A stretch of 23,166 nt of DNA. It comes from Plastoroseomonas sp036499545 (GTDB lineage: Bacteria; Pseudomonadota; Alphaproteobacteria; Acetobacterales; Acetobacteraceae). Where the stretch lies: the NCBI GenBank assembly GCA_036499545.1, contig DASYDR010000186.1:1-23166 (forward strand). The letters run 5' to 3'. Shown here piece by piece: positions 14,725 through 21,883 of the stretch; positions within the stretch are counted from its first letter, which is position 1, and each line of letters starts with the position of its first letter. Position numbers and translations under genes: made by a program. Below the pieces are notes generated by a model that made no database searches, was not told where the DNA came from, and saw nothing but the letters and a program-made list of their open reading frames with translations.

Positions 14725-16260
14725 ATGGACGCAGCCACCTTGCCGCCCGTCATCCGCCTGCACCCGGAGGATGGCGTGGTCATCGCCCGTATCGGGCTGC
14801 CGCCCGGTACGCCGGTGGCGCCCGGCGTGGCGGTCGGCGAGCGGCGCATCCCGCCCGGGCACAAGGTGGCGACGCGGCCGCATGCGAAGGGCGAGCCGAT
14901 CCGCCGGTATGGCCAGATCATCGGCTTCGCGACCGACGCGATCGTGCCCGGCGCCTGGGTGCATACCCATAACTGCGCCATGGGCGATTTCGCCAAGGAC
15001 TATGCCTGGGGCATCGATGCCCGCGATCCGCAGGCGGTGCCGGTGCCGGCCACCTTCGAAGGCATCCGCCGCGCCGATGGCCGGGTCGCGACCCGCAACT
15101 ACATCGGCATCATCACCAGCGTGAACTGCTCGGCCCATGTCGCCGACCTGATCGCGCGCCAGTTCGAGCCGAACCCGATCACCGGCGCCAACCCGCTGGC
15201 CGACTGGGCGCATGTCGACGGCGTCGTCGCCCTGACCCACAAGACCGGCTGCGGCATGACGATGGGCGAGCCGCTGACCCTGCTGCGCCGCACGCTCGCC
15301 GGCTTCGCGCGCCACGCCAATTTCTCCCATGTCATCGCGATCGGCCTCGGCTGCGAGGTGAACCAGTTGGCACCCATGCTGGAGGAGCAGCGGCTGGCCG
15401 GCCGGCTGCGCAGCATGGACATCCAGGACAGCGGCGGCGCCCGCAAGACCGTGGAAGCCGGGATCAGCTTCGTGCGGGAGGTGCTGGCCGATTCCAACAC
15501 CGCGCGCCGGGTGACGGTGCCGGCGAGCGAGCTGACCGTCGCGCTGCAATGCGGCGGCTCGGATGGCTATTCGGGCATCACCGCCAACCCCTCGCTCGGC
15601 GCCGCATCCGACCTCGTGGTGCGGCATGGCGGCACCGTGATCCTGTCGGAAACGCCGGAGACCTATGGCGCCGAGCATCTGCTGACCCGCCGCGCGGTCA
15701 GCCGCGATGTCGGCGAGAAGCTGGTCGAGCTGATGCGCTGGTGGGAGCGCTACACCGAGCGCGAGCAGGCGGAGATGAACGCCAACCCGTCACCCGGCAA
15801 CAAGGCCGGCGGGCTGACCACCATCCTGGAGAAGTCGCTGGGCGCCATGGCCAAGGCCGGCACGACCAACCTGGTCGAGGTCTATCGCTATGCCGAGGCG
15901 GTGACCAAGAAGGGCTTCGTCTTCATGGACACCCCGGGCTACGATCCGGTCGGCGCCACCGGGCAGGTGGCGGGCGGCGCCAACCTGATGTGCTTCACCA
16001 CCGGGCGCGGCAGCGTCTTCGGCATGAAGCCGGCGCCATCGATCAAGCTCGCCACCAATAGCGCGATGTATGAGCGCATGGCGGACGACATGGACGTGAA
16101 TTGCGGCACCGTGCTGACCGGGGAGGAGAGCGTGGCGCAATGCGGCCAGCGCATCTTCGAGCTGATGCTGCGCGTCGCGGGCGGCGAGAAGACCAGGAGT
16201 GAGGCGCTCGGCTTCGGCGCCTCCGAATTCGCGCCCTGGACCATCGGGGCGACGATGTGA
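14725..16260 (+). CDS. UxaA-family sugar-acid dehydratase (altronate/galactarate dehydratase type)
   Basis: A 511-residue cytoplasmic Fe-dependent lyase that removes water from a sugar acid to give a 2-keto-3-deoxy acid. The N-terminal SAF domain (about 13-85) ends near HTHNCAMGDFAKDYAWG. The catalytic region carries conserved cysteines: C135 (TSVNCSAH), C176 (HKTGCGMTMGE), C210 (GLGCEVNQ) and C276 (LQCGGSDGYSGITANP). Full length for altronate dehydratase. AAGGGAG sits about 8 nt upstream of the ATG. Its stop overlaps the start of the small membrane protein as GTGA. Substrate (altronate, galactarate or another aldonate/aldarate) cannot be told apart by eye. Together with the opposite-strand dehydratase at 18599-20389, it makes a second dehydratase in the same neighbourhood. 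Confidence 0.9.
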   Translation: MDAATLPPVIRLHPEDGVVIARIGLPPGTPVAPGVAVGERRIPPGHKVATRPHAKGEPIRRYGQIIGFATDAIVPGAWVHTHNCAMGDFAKDYAWGIDARDPQAVPVPATFEGIRRADGRVATRNYIGIITSVNCSAHVADLIARQFEPNPITGANPLADWAHVDGVVALTHKTGCGMTMGEPLTLLRRTLAGFARHANFSHVIAIGLGCEVNQLAPMLEEQRLAGRLRSMDIQDSGGARKTVEAGISFVREVLADSNTARRVTVPASELTVALQCGGSDGYSGITANPSLGAASDLVVRHGGTVILSETPETYGAEHLLTRRAVSRDVGEKLVELMRWWERYTEREQAEMNANPSPGNKAGGLTTILEKSLGAMAKAGTTNLVEVYRYAEAVTKKGFVFMDTPGYDPVGATGQVAGGANLMCFTTGRGSVFGMKPAPSIKLATNSAMYERMADDMDVNCGTVLTGEESVAQCGQRIFELMLRVAGGEKTRSEALGFGASEFAPWTIGATM

Positions 16261-16523
16261 GCCCGGCTTACGGGCTCGTGGCGGCCGCCTTCGGCGCCAT
16301 GCTGATGGTGGCAGGGCTCGGCTTCCTGATGGCGTCGCTGGTGTCGATGACGCGGGCCTGGCGCGGCGGCCTGCCCTGGTGGTCGGGCGGGCTGATCTGG
16401 TTCACCCCCTCCCGCCAGCCGCCGGAAGCGCGCCCGCATATGCGGGCGGCACTCCGCCGCTGGTTGACCTCCATTCCCTTCCTGGTGGCGTCGGTCGCCT
16501 TGCTCTCGCTGGCGGGTGTCTGA
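16257..16523 (+). CDS. Small two-helix membrane protein, function unknown
   Basis: Eighty-eight residues from a GTG that overlaps the UxaA-family stop (GTGA). Two hydrophobic segments, about residues 5-32 (GLVAAAFGAMLMVAGLGFLM) and 70-88 (SIPFLVASVALLSLAGV), flank a basic, Pro/Trp-containing loop with RQPPEARPHMRAALRRW. I do not recognise the family. The tight overlap means it is co-translated with the dehydratase, which hints at a shared condition of expression and not necessarily a shared reaction. The gene ends inside the stem-loop of a strong terminator, so it is the last gene of the plus-strand unit. Confidence 0.72.
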   Translation: MSPAYGLVAAAFGAMLMVAGLGFLMASLVSMTRAWRGGLPWWSGGLIWFTPSRQPPEARPHMRAALRRWLTSIPFLVASVALLSLAGV

Positions 16524-16555
16524 GCGTCCCGGGGACACCCGCCAGTTCCTTTGTT
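16509..16555 (+). terminator. Rho-independent terminator of the VOC-amidohydrolase-UxaA unit
   Basis: A perfect 12-bp stem, CTGGCGGGTGTC with GACACCCGCCAG (16509-16520 and 16534-16545), with a 13-nt loop that contains the stop codon of the small membrane protein. It is followed on the plus strand by the T-rich TTCCTTTGTT. It lies between convergent units; the FAH-family gene ends 22 bp further on. Confidence 0.82.
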
Positions 16556-16576
16556 CAGCGATGACCGGATCGCCGT

Positions 16577-17428
16577 TCAGGCGCTCCAGGGCACCAGCTT
16601 CTGGGTCTGCTCGCCGAGGCCCTGGATGCCCAGGCGCATGGTCTGCCCGGCCTTCAGGAAGATCGGCGTCGGCTTGACGCCAAGGCCCACGCCCGGCGGC
16701 GTGCCGGTGCTGATCACATCGCCCGGATGCAGGGTGATGCACTGGCTGACATAGGCGATGAGCTGCTTCACGCCGAAGATCATCGTCTTGGTCGAGCCGT
16801 TCTGCATCCGCTTGCCGTCCACCTCGGTGAACATGGCGAGGTTCTGCGGATCGGCGATCTCGTCCTTGGTCACCAGCCAGGGGCCGAGCGGGCCGAAGGT
16901 GTCGAAGCCCTTGCCCTTGTCCCAGGCGCCGCCGCGCTCGGCCTGCCACTCGCGCTCCGACACGTCGTTGGCGATGGCGTAGCCGGCGACGTAGTCCAGT
17001 GCCTTGTCTTCCGGCACGTGGCGCGCCGTGGTGCCGATGATCACCGCCAGCTCGACCTCGTAATCGGTCTTCACGCTGTTGCGCGGGACGATGACGTCGT
17101 CATTGGGGCCGGTGACGGCGCCGAGCGACTTCAGGAAGACGATCGGCTCCTTCGGGATCGGCGATCCGGTCTCGGCGGCGTGGTCGGCGTAGTTCAGGCC
17201 GATGCAGACGAAGTTGGTCAGCCCGGTCACGCATTGACCGAGGCGCGGATTGCCTTCGACCTTCGGCAGCGTGTTGGGGTCGACGCCGGCGATCTTCGCC
17301 AGCACGCCGGGCGACAGCGCTTCCCCGGCCAGATCGGGAATCAGGCCCGACAGGTCGCGGATCGCACCCGCGGCATCGAGCAGGCCCGGCTTTTCCTTGC
17401 CCTTCGGGCCATAACGCAGAAGCTTCAT
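16577..17428 (-). CDS. FAH-family hydrolase, likely 2,4-diketo-3-deoxy sugar-acid hydrolase
   Basis: A 283-residue fumarylacetoacetate hydrolase-fold enzyme. The metal ligands are visible as E124 and E126 in DYEVELAVIIG and D155 in YAIANDVSERE; the catalytic region FVCIGLNYADHAAE (about 73-86) is typical. The N-terminus MKLLRYGPKGKEKPGLLD resembles the hydrolases that split 2,4-diketo-3-deoxy-L-fuconate into pyruvate and lactate. With the SDR and IlvD-type genes upstream it would complete a dehydratase-dehydrogenase-hydrolase route. GAAGGAAG lies about 8 nt before the ATG. A 219-bp hairpin-rich gap separates it from the SDR gene. Ureidoglycolate lyase is an older label for this family and the main alternative. 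Confidence 0.87.
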   Translation of the reverse strand: MKLLRYGPKGKEKPGLLDAAGAIRDLSGLIPDLAGEALSPGVLAKIAGVDPNTLPKVEGNPRLGQCVTGLTNFVCIGLNYADHAAETGSPIPKEPIVFLKSLGAVTGPNDDVIVPRNSVKTDYEVELAVIIGTTARHVPEDKALDYVAGYAIANDVSEREWQAERGGAWDKGKGFDTFGPLGPWLVTKDEIADPQNLAMFTEVDGKRMQNGSTKTMIFGVKQLIAYVSQCITLHPGDVISTGTPPGVGLGVKPTPIFLKAGQTMRLGIQGLGEQTQKLVPWSA

Positions 17429-17647
17429 CGGGGTCTTCCTTCAGGTGGTTACGAACGAAGCGGCCAAGTGGCCGATCCGAGAGAGCGGTGCGGCCGCAGG
17501 CCGCCACCAGATTCAGCGGAGCGAGGCGAAGCCGATGCTCCGGGGCCGCGAATGCGGCCCCGCGCCAGACCATCAGCCGCCGCCAGAACACACCTGACAG
17601 CGCGAAAGCCAAGCCGGCGGATGCCGGCGCCGGCGTTTGAGGACAAG
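17429..17647 (-). other. 219-bp non-coding gap with several hairpins between SDR and FAH genes
   Basis: No gene is supported here. Three separate stem-loops are visible: CGGCC-AAGT-GGCCG (17461-17474); GCGGCC-GCA-GGCCGC (17490-17504); and a 9-bp CGGGGCCGC/GCGGCCCCG stem with a 4-nt loop (17541-17562). Near the SDR end a GCCGGCGCCGGC palindrome also occurs. It is far longer than other intra-operon gaps here. It is not the 53-bp repeat, but the density of inverted repeats suggests another intergenic element or a processing/attenuation region. Confidence 0.5.
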
Positions 17648-18397
17648 CTAATTCGTCCAGCCGCCGTCGATGACGATGGCCTGGGCGGTCATGAAGCCGC
17701 TCTCGTCGCTCGCGAGGTAGAGCGCGAGGGCGGCGATCTCTTCGGCGCCGGCGAGGCGGCCCATCGCCTGGCGGGCGACGAAGGCGGCGCGCGCCGCTTC
17801 CACGCTGCCGGCCGCCGCCGCATTGGCGGCGATGCGTTCGCCAAGGCTCGGCGTATCGACCGTGCCGGGGCAGATGCAGTTGCAGCGGATGCCGCGGGTG
17901 ACGTAGTCCGCCGCGACGCTCTTCGTCATGCCGACGATCGCGGCCTTGGTCGCGCCATAGACGAAGCGGTTGGCGACACCCTTCACGCTGCCGGCGGCGC
18001 TCGCCATGTTGACGATGGCGCCGCCGCCGCGGCCCAGCATGCCGGGGATCGCCGCCTGCATCACCTTCCACTGGCTACGGACATTCAGCGCGAAGGCCGC
18101 ATCCCAATCGGCGTCGCTGCAGGTCTCGGCCGTGTTCTGGTGCACGAAGCCGGCGCAGTTGAACAGCACGTCGAGCGGCCCGGCGGCGGCGACCGCCGCC
18201 GTCACCGTCGCATCGTCCAGCACGTCGAGCCGCGCCGTCGCGATGCCATGCCCGGCGAGGCCGGCGAGCTTGCCTTCGTCGCGGTCCGTGGCGGTGACCT
18301 TGCCTCCTTCCCGGGCGAAGGCGATGGCGGTGGCGCGGCCGATGCCCTGGCCGGCCGCTGTGACGAAGCAGGCCTTGCCCGCGAGGCGTCCGGTCAT
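17648..18397 (-). CDS. SDR-family 2-keto-3-deoxy sugar-acid dehydrogenase (L-fuconate pathway type)
   Basis: A 249-residue classical short-chain dehydrogenase using NAD(P). It has the cofactor motif TAAGQGIG (13-20), NCAG (80-83), catalytic S137 with Y147-x3-K151 (FVYGATK), and a C-terminal ALALYLASDESGF...VIDGGWTN. The overall text, especially VLFNCAGFVH, VKGVANRFVYGATKAA and RGIRCNCICPGTVDTPSL, closely resembles 2-keto-3-deoxy-L-fuconate 4-dehydrogenases and the related BDH2 enzymes. It would oxidise the product of the IlvD-type dehydratase to a 2,4-diketo acid for the FAH hydrolase. The ribosome site AAGGGACGG lies just after three tandem structured repeats, which fill the gap to the dehydratase stop. 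Confidence 0.9.
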   Translation of the reverse strand: MTGRLAGKACFVTAAGQGIGRATAIAFAREGGKVTATDRDEGKLAGLAGHGIATARLDVLDDATVTAAVAAAGPLDVLFNCAGFVHQNTAETCSDADWDAAFALNVRSQWKVMQAAIPGMLGRGGGAIVNMASAAGSVKGVANRFVYGATKAAIVGMTKSVAADYVTRGIRCNCICPGTVDTPSLGERIAANAAAAGSVEAARAAFVARQAMGRLAGAEEIAALALYLASDESGFMTAQAIVIDGGWTN

Positions 18398-18417
18398 GTT
18401 CCGTCCCTTTGCAAGTG

Positions 18418-18600
18418 GAGCATCCGATTCAGACCTTCGGGCCCTTCGGCCCTTCGATCATCGGATGCTTGCTTTTCGAGTGGAGCATCCGATTCAGACC
18501 TCCGGGCCTTTCGGCCCTCCGATCATCGGATGCTTGCTTTTCAAGTGGAGCATCCGATTCAGATCTCCGGGCCATTCGGCCCTTCGATCATCGGATGCTC
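18418..18600 (-). repeat. Tandem array of three 53-bp structured repeats (65-bp period)
   Basis: Copies lie at 18418-18470, 18483-18535 and 18548-18600, separated by 12-bp spacers GCTTTTCGAGTG and GCTTTTCAAGTG. Read on the minus (sense) strand each has outer arms AGCATCCGAT/ATCGGATGCT, a middle GATC with GGTC or GATC, a GGA or GAA internal loop on both sides, and inner GGGCC/GGCCC closed by GAAT, GAAA or GAAG. An unpaired TGA follows on the 3' side. The copies differ mainly in loops or by pair-preserving changes. The array fills the dehydratase-SDR intergenic region, and the last copy overlaps the dehydratase stop codon by 2 nt. Confidence 0.92.
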
Positions 18601-20389
18601 AGTGATTGTGCCGGCTTTCGCCACGCGTGGTCAGGATGTCGAGATACATCGTCGCCGGCTCCAGGCACATGCCGGTGCCAAGCTGGCCGGTCATGCCGCG
18701 GAAGATCTCCTCCCACGGCGTCTTGTGCAGCAGCTTGGGCGGCGTCCAGGCGGCGCGGCGGGCGGCAAGTTCGGCCTCCGGGATCAGCACGTCGACCTTG
18801 CGGGTATTCAGGTCGATGCGGATCGGATCGCCCGATTTCAGCAGCGCGAGACCGCCGCCGACCGCCGCTTCCGGCGTGACGTTCAGGATCGACGGGCTGC
18901 CGGAGGTGCCGCTCTGCCGGCCGTCGCCCATGGTCGGCAGGGCATCGATGCCCTGCTTCAGCAGCGCCGCCGGCGGCTGCATGTTCACCACCTCCGCGCT
19001 GCCCGGATAGCCGACCGGGCCGCAATTGCGGATCACCAGCACGGTGTGCGCGTCGATGCCGAGCGAGGGATCCTCGATGCGGTCGTGATAATCCTCCGGC
19101 CCTTCGAAGACGACGACCTTGCCTTCGAAGACGTCGGGCGGGTTGGACAGGAAGCGGCGGCGGAAGGCCTCGTCGATGACGCTGACCTTCATCACCGCAT
19201 TGTCGAAGAGATTGCCGGACAGGATGACGAAGCCGGCGCGTTCCTTCATCGGCGCAGCATAGGCGCGGATCACCTCGCGATCCGGCTCCGGCGCGCCGGC
19301 CAGATCCTCGGCCACCGTCTTCCCGGTCACCGTGCGGGCCTCGCCGCGCAGCTGGCCGGCCTGCTGGAGCTCGGCCATCACCGCGGGGATGCCGCCGGCG
19401 CGGTGGAAGGCTTCACCCAGGAAGCGGCCTGCCGGTTGGCAATCGACCAGCAGCGGGATGTCCTGGCCGATGGTCTGCCAATCCTCGATCGCGAGCGCGA
19501 CACCCATGTGCCGGGCGATCGCGATGATGTGCGGCGGGCAATTGGTCGAAGCGCCGATCGCCGAGGCGCAGAGGATCGCGTTCTCGAAAGCCGCGCGGGT
19601 CATGATGTCGGAAGGGCGGAGATTCTCGCCCACCATCTCCACGATGCGGCGGCCGGTCGCATAGGCCATCTGCCCGCGTTCGCGATGAGGGCCGGGGATC
19701 GCGGCGCAGCCGGGCAGCGACATGCCGAGCGCTTCCGCCAGCGAATTCATCGACAGCGCGGTGCCCATGGTGTTGCAGTGGCCGACGCTCGGCGCGCTGC
19801 TCGCGACCAGCTCCATGAAGCCGTCATAGTCGAGCTCGCCTTGCGCCAGCATCTTGCGCGCTTCCCAGACGATGGTGCCGGATCCGGTCAGGCGGCCCTT
19901 GTAATGCCCATCGAGCATCGGCCCGCCCGACAGCACGATCGCCGGGATGTTCACCGTGGCCGCGCCCATCAGGCAGGCGGGCGTCGTCTTGTCGCAGCCG
20001 GTGGTCAGCACCACGCCGTCCAGCGGATAGCCGTGCAGCACCTCGACCAGCGAGAGATAGGCCAGGTTGCGGTCAAGCGCCGCGGTCGGGCGCTTGCCGG
20101 TTTCCTGGATCGGATGGATCGGGAATTCCAGCGGGATGCCGCCGGCGTCGCGAATGCCGGCCTTGGTGCGCACCGCCAGGTCGATGTGGTGGCGGTTGCA
20201 GGGCGCGATGTCGCTGCCGGTCTGGGCGATGCCGATGATCGGCTTGCCCGATTGCAGCTCACCCCGCGTCAGCCCGTAATTCAGCATGCGCTCGATATAG
20301 AGCGCGGTCATGCCCGGATCGTCCGGATCGTCGAACCAGCGCTGGCTGCGCAGGCGGAAATGTTTCTTGGTCTGATCGGCGCCGGCCAT
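18599..20389 (-). CDS. IlvD/Edd-family sugar-acid dehydratase (pentonate/hexonate type)
   Basis: A 596-residue cytoplasmic Fe-S lyase expected to convert an aldonate to its 2-keto-3-deoxy acid. [2Fe-2S] ligands are recognisable as C64 (DIAPCNRHH), C132 (TTGCDKTTPAC, with K134 the likely carbamylated metal ligand) and C205 (VGHCNTMGT). SGTSGSPSILNVTPEAA near the C-terminus fits the L-arabonate/D-xylonate dehydratase group better than dihydroxyacid dehydratase. GGGAGG lies 9 nt before the ATG at 20389. It heads the three-gene sugar-acid unit. Its TGA stop (18601-18599) is completed by the last two bases of repeat copy 3. Substrate stereochemistry cannot be inferred. Confidence 0.92.
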   Translation of the reverse strand: MAGADQTKKHFRLRSQRWFDDPDDPGMTALYIERMLNYGLTRGELQSGKPIIGIAQTGSDIAPCNRHHIDLAVRTKAGIRDAGGIPLEFPIHPIQETGKRPTAALDRNLAYLSLVEVLHGYPLDGVVLTTGCDKTTPACLMGAATVNIPAIVLSGGPMLDGHYKGRLTGSGTIVWEARKMLAQGELDYDGFMELVASSAPSVGHCNTMGTALSMNSLAEALGMSLPGCAAIPGPHRERGQMAYATGRRIVEMVGENLRPSDIMTRAAFENAILCASAIGASTNCPPHIIAIARHMGVALAIEDWQTIGQDIPLLVDCQPAGRFLGEAFHRAGGIPAVMAELQQAGQLRGEARTVTGKTVAEDLAGAPEPDREVIRAYAAPMKERAGFVILSGNLFDNAVMKVSVIDEAFRRRFLSNPPDVFEGKVVVFEGPEDYHDRIEDPSLGIDAHTVLVIRNCGPVGYPGSAEVVNMQPPAALLKQGIDALPTMGDGRQSGTSGSPSILNVTPEAAVGGGLALLKSGDPIRIDLNTRKVDVLIPEAELAARRAAWTPPKLLHKTPWEEIFRGMTGQLGTGMCLEPATMYLDILTTRGESRHNH

Positions 20390-20426
20390 GGCTGTTCGCC
20401 TCCCACAATTCTTGGAATGGCAGGCT

Positions 20427-20457
20427 CCCGCCGTGCAGGCGTGCTGTCAACGGCGGG
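20427..20457 (-). terminator. Hairpin after the MATE gene
   Basis: An 8-bp perfect stem, CCCGCCGT with ACGGCGGG (20427-20434 and 20450-20457), and a 15-nt loop overlap the end of the MATE gene. A consensus -35 hexamer TTGACA (20450 to 20445, minus strand) lies in the same place, but no convincing -10 follows. It may be a terminator, part of the promoter for the dehydratase unit, or both. Confidence 0.45.
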
Positions 20458-21841
20458 CGGCGGTCAGGCGCCGCCAGCGGCGCAGCATCAGCACGGCCAC
20501 CACCGCGAGCCCGGCGGCGAGCCCCCACCAGACGCCCCGCGCCTCGAGCCCGAGCGGCAGCGCGAGCACGACGCCGAGCGGCAGGCCGATGCCCCAATAG
20601 CCGAGTGCGGCGAACAGCATCGGCACCCGCGTGTCCTTCAGGCCGCGCAGCGCGCCCGCCGCCACCACCTGCACGCCATCGGCCAGTTGGAAGACACCGG
20701 CGATCACCAGCAGCGCGGCGCCGAGTTCGGCCGCGGCCGCCGCACTCGGGTCGGCCGGATCCAGGAAGGCCCAGGCCAGATGGCCGGAGAAGCCGATCAG
20801 CAGCAGCGCCATCAGCGCCATGAAGCCGGCCCCGAGCAGGATCGCGGCCCGCCCGGCCCAGGCCGCCGCCGCGGTCGCGCCTTCCCCGGCGAAGAGCCCG
20901 ACGCGGGAGGTCGCGGCCTGGCCGATGCCCATCGGCACCATGAAGGTGAAGGACGCGATCTGCACCGCGATGGCGTGCGCCGCGACCGAGGCCGCGCCGA
21001 ACCAGCCCACCACGATCAGCGCGGTCGCGAAGACCCCGATTTCCAGCAGCATCTGCGCGGCGATCGGCAGCCCGACCCGGAACACCTCCGCCAGCCGCGC
21101 CAGGTCGATGCGCCAGAAACGCCCGAGCAGGCGGAAGCGATGCAGCTGCCGGTCGCGCCGGATCAGGAGCAGCAGAGCGCCGAGCATGGTCAGGTTGGCG
21201 ATGGCGCTGGCGACACCGGCGCCGGTCACGCCCCAGCCATGCCAATGCCCCACGCCGAAAACCAGCATCCAGGCGAGCACGGCGTTCAGCAGCACGGCGA
21301 TGCCGGACACCCAGAGCGCTGCATTCGGCCGCTCCATCGCCGCCAGGAAGCCGCGCAGCAGGACGAAGCCGCAGAAGCCCGGCATGCCCCACATCATCGC
21401 GCGCACATAATCGCCGGCCATCGCGGCAAGTGCCGGATCCTGGCCCAGCGCCCGCAGGATGGTGTCCACATGCCACATCAGCACCCAGGCCGGCAGCGTC
21501 AGCGCGGCGATCGCCCAGACCGTCTGGCGGGCGTCGCGCCGCATCTCCCGCATCCAGCCGCGGCCGAGGCCGCCGCCGCGCCGCCCGGCGCCGCGCGATT
21601 GCGCCAGCATCGGCGCCGCGGCCAGCGCGATGCCGAAGCTCGGTGCCAGCAATGCCCAATAGAGATTGGCCCCGAGCGTCGCCGCCGCCAGCGCCTGGGT
21701 CGAAACCCGGCCCAGGATCAGCGCATCAGTCAGCGCCAGCGCGAATTGCGACAGGTTGGTGAGCGCCAGCGGCGCGGCGAGCGCGAGCAGCGCGCGCAGC
21801 TCGGTCCCGAGGCGGCCGCGCGTCATGGAGGTATCCGGCAT
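20447..21841 (-). CDS. MATE-family efflux transporter (NorM-like)
   Basis: A 464-residue inner-membrane antiporter with twelve predicted membrane segments in two MatE halves, exporting cationic compounds with a Na+ or H+ gradient in characterised members. Family text includes LALTDALILGRVSTQALAAATLG near residues 37-59, a conserved PMLAQSRGAG after the second helix, and VGWFGAASVAAHAIAVQI in the second half. The ATG at 21841 gives MPDTSMTRGRLG; the ATG at 21826 is an alternative, and neither has a strong ribosome site. It follows the alpha/beta hydrolase by 42 bp, and a small ACCGGG/CCCGGT hairpin (21862-21877) lies in that gap. Substrate unknown; no adjacent regulator was found. Confidence 0.91.
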   Translation of the reverse strand: MPDTSMTRGRLGTELRALLALAAPLALTNLSQFALALTDALILGRVSTQALAAATLGANLYWALLAPSFGIALAAAPMLAQSRGAGRRGGGLGRGWMREMRRDARQTVWAIAALTLPAWVLMWHVDTILRALGQDPALAAMAGDYVRAMMWGMPGFCGFVLLRGFLAAMERPNAALWVSGIAVLLNAVLAWMLVFGVGHWHGWGVTGAGVASAIANLTMLGALLLLIRRDRQLHRFRLLGRFWRIDLARLAEVFRVGLPIAAQMLLEIGVFATALIVVGWFGAASVAAHAIAVQIASFTFMVPMGIGQAATSRVGLFAGEGATAAAAWAGRAAILLGAGFMALMALLLIGFSGHLAWAFLDPADPSAAAAAELGAALLVIAGVFQLADGVQVVAAGALRGLKDTRVPMLFAALGYWGIGLPLGVVLALPLGLEARGVWWGLAAGLAVVAVLMLRRWRRLTAARR

Positions 21842-21883
21842 GGCGGCGTCTATAGCCCCGAACCGGGTCAGCCCGGTGACGTA

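Noticed and set aside
18409..18600. The three tandem repeats as a CRISPR array
   Set aside because: The 53-bp unit is a full palindrome, the 12-bp spacers are nearly identical rather than unique, and there are no cas genes.
18409..18879. Repeat-encoded peptide (recurring WSIRFRPPG/GASDSDLR text)
   Set aside because: All frames through the repeats are open by chance, and the peptide periodicity simply reflects the DNA repeat. There is no start signal, and the function is better explained by structure.
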